Below are positions 18,301-27,028 of a DNA stretch of 58,078 bases, piece after piece. The position numbers were made by a program, and so were the translations under genes. Position 1 is the first letter of the stretch, and each line of letters opens with the position of its first letter. The stretch comes from Selaginella moellendorffii. Its lineage: Eukaryota > Streptophyta > Lycopodiopsida > Selaginellales > Selaginellaceae. The notes under the pieces were generated by a model, which was given only the letters and a program-made list of their open reading frames with translations, had not been told where the DNA came from and ran no database searches. The stretch covers positions 247,046 to 305,123 of the forward strand of contig NW_003314396.1 of NCBI RefSeq assembly GCF_000143415.4. The letters are read 5' to 3'.

Positions 18301-20377
18301 ATATTGAGATCTGAGTGAAATGAGATATTCTTCCAAGGATTGATATTGAGTTTCATTAGTCTTGATGAATATAGTGTTGATGATTTGGCTATAACTTTGT
18401 GTTGTTGGCATTCATGCATTTGCTAGTTAGCAACTGTGTTGATGTTCAAATGAACTGAGTGGCAAGTTGAGTTAGTTGTGTTCTCGATGAGTTTGTTTAG
18501 TAAAGGTTGAGCTTTAAGCTTGTTCTTGAAAAGTGATTCAGTCGTGGACTATGCTAACTCTACAAGCGAAAGAGTTAGTGATCAATATTAGAAAGTTTGA
18601 ATCCTTATTGGGTTTGAATTGGAATATATTGATCATTGATGATTCCCCTTGTGCTTGTTACGATGTGAGCTACGTTTTGCTATAGATGGATTCATGGAGG
18701 ATCGATTAGATGATCACTTGTTAAGCATAACTTCGTTATGCTTGGCTTTTGGATTGATGTAGATATGCTCTTCATTAGCTTTCGCATTATAAAGTTTAGC
18801 TTATGGATGTATTGAAGGGGATATTGTGGTTCTACCATGATTTCTTCTTTAGCATTGAAGTTAGTTCGTGCGAGACTTGTGATCATTATTAGGCAAGACT
18901 TGGCTATAAGCTTCTTCAAACTTTTGGTCCTTTGAGTTTATTATGCTCATTATTCCATTTGTTAGAAGTTGTTGGGGGGAAGGCATTTTTGGCTCTTTAG
19001 CTTCAATGTACAAGTTAATATTTGCATTTAGCAATCATTGGTGATGATTGACTATCATCTAGGATAATTGATTATTCTTGTACGAGGTTTTGCTTGATTA
19101 TCATTGATCTAGATTGATTTGCTATTCTTCGGGATGGTGGATTCCTTCTAAGACGATGATTCTGCATATCTCTTATTGATGATGATTCTGCATATCTCTT
19201 ATTAATGGGATGATTAATATCTTTCATGATGGTTAGTTGTTCTCTTTGATGGCTTATGGCTTTTTGCAATACCACATGTTCTTTGTGGTTCGCTTTGGAT
19301 TGGTCTCTTGGGTTTGAGACATCAGTAGGATGTTGCTGACACTTGCTTAGGCAACTTGAGTTCCTTGGTGTTATTGGCTGGGATCTATCTGGATTGGCTA
19401 GTGCAATGGTTGATATGAACAAGCGTTTGTTTGCTTTGCAACATTCATTTTGTTCTGTTGATTATTGCTCGAGTTAGTTCTCATAGATTAGGATGTTATT
19501 TCCTTCGGGTGATACATTCGCGAGCATTGTGCTTATTAGTCAATGATACTTTGTGTTCTTTGAGTTGTGTTTTGTGAGTTGTTTGGCATGCTATCTGCCA
19601 TTTTCGGTAGTTCAATTTTATCATTGAGTTTCTTTGATGATCTACTTGCTATTGAATTTTGTTGGATAGTGATTCCTATGTTTACCAATTATAATGATCT
19701 TGGTGGTTCCTATACTATAATACTAGTTTATCGGATGATAACTTACTTGGAATACATTTGTGTTCTCATCTAAGCTTTATTCACTGATAATTAAATCTCT
19801 AAGATATCATTGTTTATGACTTTGATATAGTCCCTATATCTTGATCTTTGCGTTTGGGCCAGTATAGGCAGACTGGCTTCGGCACTTCGTGTGCATGTTG
19901 AAATCTCTAGTCATGGGGTAGCTACTGTCGACTGGTCACATAACCCGCCTCGTTGTCGATGTTCCTTATTCCGTTGAAAGGGCGTGACCGTGTAAACAAC
20001 TCTAATTGACTGTTTACAGTAGTCTATCTAAACCTTACCGACGGGTTTGGTTTCTTTGCTCAGGAGGGTTGGGGCCTCTGGCTTCTCTCTCTATGTCCCT
20101 GCGGGCAAGGCGTATCACACTTTTGTAGCTGGGTGACACCCAGAGCAGCAAGGGTGGCTGACTCCATTGGTCATTTCCTTGTCGGCGACGGCCGGAAGGT
20201 GTCTGAGCTGGTAGCGCATCCGCGTTAGACAAAGAGGTTGCCTCCTCACTCATTTAAGTTGGTGCATTTCTCACATAGTGTGCGTACCGTGAACTTTTTC
20301 TGGAGTTGTTTCCTTGGCGGTATTCTAGACTCGAGTGTGCATCGACGAGGACGTCAATTTTCCCAAGGGGGGGAGAG
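15367..20377 (+). mobile_element. F1 copy 2, 5-kb non-coding interior
   Basis: It starts with the tRNA-Met primer site TGGTATCAGAG. The sequence is T- and G-rich with stops in all frames; the longest frames are about 115 codons and resemble no protein. It ends in the polypurine tract AAGGGGGGGAGAG. The high similarity to 100-1,263 and 6,706-7,098 shows that this interior is a conserved feature of the family and not random decay. Confidence 0.85.
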
Positions 20378-21501
20378 TGTCGCGAATGTGACTTCGGGTA
20401 TCGAAAGGTCGGCCAGTCCTTACGGACACTCTTACCTTACTGCCACGATGGCAGGAGGTCGGTATTGCTGGACCCGTTATTAGTCTCCGCCTAAGCTAGT
20501 TGAGAAACTGGTCCTCGCGTGTGCACTTGACCAGATGGGCATAAGGATGGAATTCCTAAGTGCTATTAGTCAAGCATACTTGACCTGGTTAGAGAAACTC
20601 ATTTGTTGACTTGCACTTGCTAGTGTTGGGAATCCCCGCGATATTGAGTTTGGTCCCTCAATATCGCTAGATGATAGCTTACCGTGTCTGCCAAACACCC
20701 TCGCTATCATGCCCTTTGTGTTAGTCTCATTTTGGTCCCAAATGCTATTTATGGAAAGTGTCCAGATTGGCTCATTTGGCATATCTACGGAATGTAGAGA
20801 TCGTCCTGAACACAATGGTGTTTGTCCCATGTCCAAATTCACAATCTAGGGACATTCCATATTTAGTAAGTTTCGAGCTTGTCCTAGAGACTAACTCCTG
20901 ATACTAAGGGAGGCTTGGGGTGAAAGCCCAAAGCGTGTGTTCCTCAAGGGGGGGGGGGCTATGGGGGGTTTCAAATGTATAGTAGGGATAGTGGGTAGGT
21001 CGGGCATGGCCGACGAACCTAAGGCATAGTCTAGCTCCCGCTTGCGTGCCTGTCCTTGTTCTACGTCCGCTTGGGTCTAAGCCCAAGTTCCATTCCATGC
21101 TAGCTGGTGGAGTACCCATGTCCTCACGTTAGGCCACCGGTATGCCGAAATAGCGCCAGACTCCGTTTGGCTCCGTTTTGCGTGCTGGTCCTGGCATTGG
21201 GATGCTAGTTGCTCCAGGAGTGTTCCAAGTCGCTCCGGGCCCCTGTCCCTTCACTCCTTGGGCTGTATGCTCGGGAGTTGCTCCGTGGTTCGGTTCTTTC
21301 ACTCCTTGGCTCCATGCTTGGGAGTTTGGCACCGTTTGTTCGTTCAGTGGCCCAAGGCTCTGAACCTCGGGTTCCTATGGACACGTGGCATGTGACATGT
21401 GGCATCTGTCACATGGCACAAAGAGGGTTTAGGTTCCGCTTCGTGGTGTTATCCTATGGTAAATCACCATAGGATAAAGGGTCAAAACCACGTGCGCAAC
21501 A
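20378..21501 (+). repeat. F1 copy 2, 3' LTR
   Basis: 1,124 bp, matching 14,217-15,366 along its length with small indels. The terminal hairpin is at 21,449-21,477. Its last bases read GTGCGCAACA. Confidence 0.95.
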
Positions 21502-22357
21502 ACATCCTAGCGGCTTCCCGGAGGGGGGCAGCGGCTATGAGGAATTCCTAGAGGGAGCTAGGGAGAGGTTGTCTAGGAGGCCCACAATTTCAAAGACACT
21601 GCGGGTCTATGAAGATCATATGGAATCCATGGACCTCACCTACGGCGATGTTCAAAAACTATATTCCAACATTGAGCTGTTGAGAGTGCCTCCAGTTCGC
21701 GAAGCGAAGGGGAAGGGGGTCGATCTGGAAACTACCCTGAAGCAGAAAAGGGTGGTCAAGCTCAAGCCGACGTCCGACTCTCCTGCTCCAAAAAAGAAGC
21801 TACTCGGTGATGCCATTGCCTTGGGTTCGAACACTACACCCACCAAAAAGAAGAGCCGCAAAGAGCAGAAAGAGCAAGAAGAGGCATCAAAAATTGTCGC
21901 AGATAATAGTACTTGTTACTAATCCAACAAAGTATATACAATCGACGTGAGCCGTATCGACATCCAAAGCAAATACAACCACAGGATAGTATCTGATGAG
22001 TGGGTGGAGAAACTGAAGCAGAAGATGTTGGCAAGTCCAGTAACACCCGACATCGCAGACGTGATCCCCTACTACCGAATAATGAAGGGCGAGACGAGGT
22101 TTCCAGACTTGATCAATAGGAAGGTGTTGGACGATCAGAACATCCGGTTCTATGCCGTCTCCGGGCAGCATTCTAGCTTGGCAATGCAAGAGATAGTTGT
22201 GGATATTATGGTGGGCGAGGAGGTGAAGAAAGTCTTCAAGACAAGAGTTGTCCGCCTGATAAAAGGCAACTCGCCCCTCCGATCTATCATATACATCTCC
22301 CACGCGCAGAATGTCAAGCAAGAAACGTGCTACAAATCGGGTCTGCACCTCGCGGTT

Positions 22358-22379
22358 ATGGCGTGTGTGCTCATGCCAT
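22358..22379 (+). repeat. 22-bp palindrome copy in coding DNA of the ParB-like gene
   Basis: ATGGCGTGTGTGCTCATGCC starts it. In the gene's frame it reads M-A-C-V-L-M-P, directly after the ParB-like segment. Confidence 0.65.
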
Positions 22380-23574
22380 TCATTGCAGATCAAGGGCTGA
22401 GTGAAAGCAGGCAGTCACCACCTCCTGACTCAGATTCCTATGGCGGACTCCCCTTCCCCAATCTCAATGGAGAGGTACAATGGATGAGGGATGCTTTTCA
22501 AGTCAGAGCCACGTTTTTCTCATCTCGCCGTCTTCGAAGGGTGCAAGAACGTGCAGAAACCATGTTAAGACAGTCGGGTGAGGATACGGTCCTAGGTCAT
22601 GCACTAAAACAGGCTATGGATGTCTTGTATTTTGAGATGGAGACTCGGCCAGATGATTTTCCCAAGATGGTCCTGGAAGAACAAGCCATCCAGCCTGAGC
22701 AGCCTATGGAAGAAATGCAGGAGGGGGATGAGGAGCCAGAGAAAGATAATGAGCAGGAAGAGCAGAAGGACGAAGAGGAGGACAAAGAAGAGGAGGATGA
22801 AGAGGACTTGGATGGTCCTCACAATGGTGATGATCACAATAACGACGACGACGATGATGACGACGATGGCCAGCCTGAGGTGGCCAAAGAGCAGCGGAGG
22901 AAGGTCATACAAGACAAACCATCAGGTAAATAATAGTACATCCATTCCTAACCTTTTACCATTTCTAACATTGTCCATGTAGGTCGCAGAGCAAATGGTA
23001 AGTAGAGATTATTCAGTTGAATTTACAAACTCTAGCCTTTAGTGTCGAGGAAGGATAGTGCCAAGCAAGGGTCGAAACGTATGTCCAATCCTTCAGAATC
23101 AGCAGTGCGCCCAAGTGATATCGGTCCTAGTTCCTCAATAGCAGTTGATGGTAAATACAGTATAGTCGATTCAATGTGCTAATGAGTTTGTTTTTAGTAG
23201 CACGGTAGGATACCATCTCAATCAAAGGGAGATATTTGGACATGCATATGGATCCGCCAGTGGACTCTACTTGCCTGCAAGAGTCATCAGAGCTGATGGA
23301 GGCTACTATCCATATCAACGCCAAGCAAGCTGACCACGCTCCACTTGATGCTGCCCATACCACTGAGTCAATCTTGTCCACGTATCCAACTGACGATGAC
23401 CAGGTGCCATTGGACCCGCATGAGGCCGCCCCAGCCGCCGAGCCGGTCGTATCCTCATTTCCAACGGACTCAACGTGTGCCCAATCATCTGACTACACGC
23501 CGTTGGAACCTCCCTACACCGCCCCTGCTGCCTGTTCGGTCATGTCCACTTTGCCGATGGAGGCACCAGCTGAA

Positions 23575-23596
23575 ATGGCGTGTGATCACACGCCAT
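23575..23596 (+). repeat. Perfect 22-bp palindrome in coding DNA
   Basis: All 22 bases are self-complementary (ATGGCGTGTGA then its reverse complement). It reads M-A-C-D-H-T-P in the acidic, proline-rich part of the ParB-like gene. Confidence 0.85.
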
Positions 23597-23649
23597 CGGA
23601 ACCACCCCATGCCACTGTTGAGGCAGTTGTACCAGAGTCTACAGCTGAA

Positions 23650-23671
23650 ATGGCATGTGCCCACACGCCAT
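23650..23671 (+). repeat. 22-bp palindrome copy in coding DNA
   Basis: ATGGCATGTGCCCACACGCC begins it. It reads M-A-C-A-H-T-P, the same frame as the copy 75 bp upstream, and both are followed by SD/SE. Confidence 0.75.
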
Positions 23672-24692
23672 CGGATGCGATTGACCCCACATTGTAGAGG
23701 AGAGTATTTCCGCCCTTCACGTTTCCTCAACCAAAACCCTCTCAACGACCATCGGGAGCACCATTCACTAATATTGTAGATGGTAAAATTGACTTGTACC
23801 ATTTTTTATGCTGACGCATTTCATTTCAGAGTCACGGCGAAGGTACTGTATCGTTTTTTATCTGAATAGTGTCCTTTTCTCCCATGAGCGTGGCTCATCC
23901 TCGAATGTCACTGCACCCTCCAAAGCCTGCGGTCGCAAGTTGGTCAAAAGAGACAGATTCACATTAATCACACGGGAGAAACTGCGGGATCTAATAATGA
24001 CCATGCGACACTTAAAACAGAGGGCCGGGTTCAATTTGCAATTGGGAGTTTGGACATCCATGATGCGCCACAATGCATTAACGTTGCTACAGATGATGCA
24101 CGATCAGACGCGAGTAATATTACCATTTGACTTTCTTCTAACGCAGGAGGATTGCTTGACTATGGTCCATGTGAGGGGTAGCAAGCCCATCTTCGTCAAG
24201 CCAGAGGCTGTAGTGATGAACCAGACTGCTAGGTCAAGTGAAATCCTCATCATCGATGACTCGCCGATTAAAACTGCAGCGAACACGCACACATATGCAG
24301 TGCACCCCATCTCTTGCAGTATGGAAACTAGGGAGAAGAAACCGTATGTTCTGGGGGACCTTGCAAAACGGCTTGGAGCGATGGTGATAGAGAACTGGCC
24401 AGTCCAGGAGGTGGCTGCAGAAATCAATCAAATGGCAGATGGAATGGTATATCAGAAGCCATTTGATCGGACAGACACCAGTCATCATTTATGGCATGTA
24501 TATTGTCTAGCCAAGCACTATCTGCATCTCCATAATCTGCTCAACCGGATGGGTTCTTCGACCACTGAACATGAGCGTGGACGTATTAGAGAAGAGATGG
24601 CATTACTATTGGGTTTAAATCCTGATAGTGTGGAGAGTGATGAAATTCCAAGATTATTGTATAGGCGTTGGAGGCAAAAAATAACAGTCTGA

Positions 24693-25110
24693 GATGACAT
24701 GTATTTATTTAAAAATGTAACTTATTATGGCATGGGGTTCCATGCCATTGTATTAATATTAAAAGACAATTCTTTGAGAGGATTTGCATTATACTAGAAG
24801 TGTTACAGCATGTTATTGGAAGTCTACGAAGTTGTTTTATTAATAAGGGGAAAGTAAAGATTGAATGGGGACTTAGGCTCCACCTAGACTCGGAGCAACT
24901 GAGCCAATATTAAAAGGATGGAAAGAAATTGGACGACGATGACAAGGAGAAGAGAGAGGTGAAGCAGTGGCAGGGGGAGGAGAAGTGATTGAGTAGACAT
25001 TTCCTTGTTTAAAATAAAATGGCATGTGCCTCAATGCAGTTGAATTTTGTTATATTTATATACTATATAAAGGTTTGGAAACCTTATTTTACAAGTGGGA
25101 TAATGACAAT
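24693..25110. other. Non-coding 3' flank of the ParB-like gene
   Basis: No reading frame seen. It contains palindrome copies at 24,727-24,748 (well kept, GGCATGGGGTTCCATGCC) and 25,019-25,040 (decayed), so both outer flanks of the unit carry the motif. Confidence 0.6.
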
Positions 25111-25134
25111 TCCCACTTTAACGAAATAGAGCTT
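25111..25134 (-). repeat. Right terminal inverted repeat candidate (24 bp)
   Basis: TCCCACTTTAACG at its inner side. It is the exact reverse complement of 7,099-7,122. An inner GTGGGA...TCCCAC hairpin at 25,095-25,115 overlaps it. Confidence 0.6.
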
Positions 25135-25256
25135 GTCTTAGAGTCAGTCTTGGACTCGATCTTCGACTCGGTCCCATCTGATGAACTCTTTGTCATTTCG
25201 GTCATGCTTTTAGGGATCCTTTAGCTTACGGCATCTCGGGGAGTCGGTTCCTTACA
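25135..25256 (-). mobile_element. F2 LTR fragment (start of LTR, minus strand)
   Basis: Read on the minus strand it begins TGTAAGGAACCGACTCCCCG and matches the first about 120 bases of the F2 LTR. It is cut off exactly at the inverted repeat. Confidence 0.75.
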
Positions 25257-25587
25257 CTCGGACTCCATCTCAGACTCCATCTCGAACTCCATCTCGGGTC
25301 CACCTCAGACTCCATCTCGGACTCCATTTCGGGTCCATCTCGAGTCCATCTCGGACTCCTTCACGTGTCATGTGTTGGTCCTTTTGGGTCCCTTTTTAGA
25401 GCCTTGCTTATTGCTGGCTTCGTGCTTGTTCCTCGAGCACTTTGTTGGGAGTTCCACTCCCGCTCTCGACCTTTCAAGTCAAAGCTTTTAGTCCAAATGT
25501 GTTACACTCGTTTGGCTATTGCTTCGGCCACTACCACGTGGCACCATTCTGGCTCCACTTTGGGGCCTAGAGATTTTGTGTCTCACA
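25257..25587 (-). mobile_element. F3 LTR fragment (start of LTR, minus strand)
   Basis: On the minus strand it begins TGTGAGACACAAAATCTC, the F3 LTR start, and continues into the GGAGTCCGAGAT hexamer array, where the F2 fragment abuts. It lies just before the F1 polypurine tract. Confidence 0.8.
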
Positions 25588-25594
25588 CTTTAAT

Positions 25595-26041
25595 GGGGGG
25601 AGAGTGTCGCGAATGTAAAAGAGCATAAGAAAGGAATTCCCAAGTGTTTATTTAGCCAAGCATACTTGGCCCGGCTTGTTAGTTTTCTTTTGCTCTATCT
25701 TACACTAGCTTGGCAAGAACCCTCGCATATTAAGACTAGTCCCTCAATATCGCCAGATGATAGCTTACTATGTCTGCCAAACACCCTCGTTATTATGCAC
25801 CTTGCATTATGGTTAGTACCATTTAGTCCCAAATTCTATTTATGGGAAGTATATAGATTTGCCTATTTGGTATATTTATGGTATATAGAGATTGTCCTGA
25901 ACACAATAATATTCATTCTATATCTAAATTCACAATCTAGAAATATTCCATATTTAGTAAGTTTCAAGCTTGTCCCGGAAACTAACTATTAGTATGAAAG
26001 ATGGCTAAGGGTGAAAGCCCAAACTATGCATTCCTCAAGGG
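25595..26041 (+). mobile_element. F1 polypurine tract and decayed 3' LTR, probably of copy 1
   Basis: GGGGGGAGAG is followed by TGTCGCGAATG, the F1 LTR start. The LTR has an early deletion and many changes and is truncated at 26,041. By position it may be the 3' end of the copy that begins at the window edge. Confidence 0.7.
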
Positions 26042-26635
26042 TCCCACAGACGAAGGTATCCACCATGGGACTGCATATGGGTAAATGACTAATTGCGTCA
26101 CATGGAATAGGTAGTCTACACAATGGAAGGATTAGTAGATTCTGTGTGAAAATGGAGGTGTTGGTTCCCCTTGGCTTAATAAGGGTTGTTAATCAATAGT
26201 TAATAAAAACATTAACATTTCTAAAGGGGGGTTGAGTGTAGCACATGTGATTATGGGATGAGATTTGAATATATTATCACTGTGGATTTTTAGAACTTTG
26301 GGGGATAAATGGGGATAAATAGCCACTAAACGCTCTTTCATCAAGCAATTGCCCTTTTTTCTAGTTGGATTAAGGGGAAAGAAATAGGGTGCACTATAGT
26401 TAATTATAATAGGAACTTTCAAGTTACTTATTGTGTATTTGTGACTTAGGGGACTAAGACATGTGTGGGGGAGGGGCAATAGCACAAAAGAGTTTGATAA
26501 TATTTTTCTATCTGAATTTCCTTATAGATTGCCTCTATTAAAAAATATGGAGTATGAGATATACTAGAGCTAAGGACAATGCTAGTGTCCTAACATCCAT
26601 TTCAGCTAATCTATATAGAGGAGTAATAATAAGTC
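26042..26635. other. AT-rich stretch, nothing recognised
   Basis: No feature found beyond short frames full of stops. Confidence 0.5.
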
Positions 26636-27028
26636 AAGGAGTTATATGAGTTTGGATTTATTTACCCAAGTAAGTCTCTATTTAACACACTAATCTTGCT
26701 TGTGAAAAAGAACGACTTAATACAAATGTGTAATGACTATTGTACTTTGAACAACATAAGGGTGAAATGACAATGTTGCATGTGGATAATATTTTAGACA
26801 ATCTTGGTGAAACCTTAGTATTTACCAAGATTAATTTTAGGAGTGGATATTATCATATTGCAATAAATAACACAATTATCTCTAAGATGGTATTTAACAT
26901 GATTTTCAGGCATTTTGAGTTTATAGTTATGCCATTTAGATTTATTAATACATCAATCACATTTACTCAGTCGATAATTGAAGTGTTTAGGCATTACTTA
27001 CATGAGTTTGTCAAGATTTTCTTGGGGT
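26636..27028 (+). pseudogene. Old Ty3/gypsy reverse transcriptase remnant
   Basis: The translation shows FIYPSKSLFNTLILLVKKND, then MCNDYCTLNNIR, then FTKINFRSGYYHI and FEFIVMPFRF, the order of RT blocks in Ty3/gypsy elements. The frame shifts near 26,760 and the DNA is AT-rich. It is more decayed than, and different from, F2. Confidence 0.75.

Larger units (their letters stand above)
14217..21501 (+). mobile_element. F1 LARD-like element, copy 2, nearly intact (7,285 bp)
   Basis: Two LTRs of 1,150 and 1,124 bp start TGTCGCGAATGTGACTTC and end GTGCGC(T/A)ACA. Flanking duplications ACATC (14,212-14,216 and 21,502-21,506) are identical. The primer site is at 15,369-15,379 and the polypurine tract at 20,365-20,377. 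The 5-kb interior has no gag or pol, so replication proteins must come from another element. The LTRs look about 98% alike by eye, which indicates recent insertion. It lies inside an exon of the ParB-like gene. Confidence 0.95.
13731..24692 (+). pseudogene. ParB/sulfiredoxin-like multi-exon gene, split by F1 insertion and two nonsense codons
   Basis: Proposed ATG at 13,731, directly followed by a GTAAGT donor. Exon 2 starts at 13,973 in phase and runs to 14,216, where the F1 element intervenes; removal of the element and one ACATC copy rejoins the frame at 21,507 (reading ...HLAH/PSGFPEGG...). The exon continues to 22,925 with a TAA at 21,920-21,922. It contains a basic linker, then SKYNHRIVSDEW and RFYAVSGQHSSLA (about 22,145-22,186), which resembles the catalytic/nucleotide-binding block of ParB/sulfiredoxin folds, and ends in a long acidic tract. 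Small exons follow (22,983-22,997, a 15-nt micro-exon; 23,043-23,150; about 23,198-23,782 with TAG at 23,695; 23,830-24,692). The donors at 22,926, 22,998, 23,151 and 23,783 all interrupt a glycine codon after its first base. The 5' edge of the fifth exon is uncertain because of TAG 23,206. The C-terminal 290 residues match nothing I know. The ParB assignment is tentative. Confidence 0.55.
7099..25134. mobile_element. Candidate two-gene DNA transposon, palindrome-studded, split by an F1 insertion
   Basis: The unit is bounded by a perfect 24-bp inverted repeat (7,099-7,122 and 25,111-25,134). It holds two divergently read genes, a DUF7869-like one on the minus strand and a ParB-like one on the plus strand, around a 2.8-kb middle region rich in repeats. 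About 20 copies of a 22-bp palindrome occur inside it; outside I found at most one faint trace. Without the 7.3-kb F1 insertion it would be about 10.7 kb. The flanks belong to two different repeats (F1 left, F2 LTR right), so no target-site duplication proves transposition. The boundaries are an inference. Confidence 0.5.

Noticed and set aside
21895-21935. A mini-intron removing the TAA at 21,920 (a TTACTAATC branch-like sequence is present)
   Set aside because: Available donors give 24-37 nt introns, below the 44-nt minimum seen elsewhere in the window, and the 37-nt choice breaks the frame.
7093-25140. GGCTTA/GTCTTA as a target-site duplication
   Set aside because: Each flank is the normal sequence of a different element (F1 interior, F2 LTR), so the likeness is chance.
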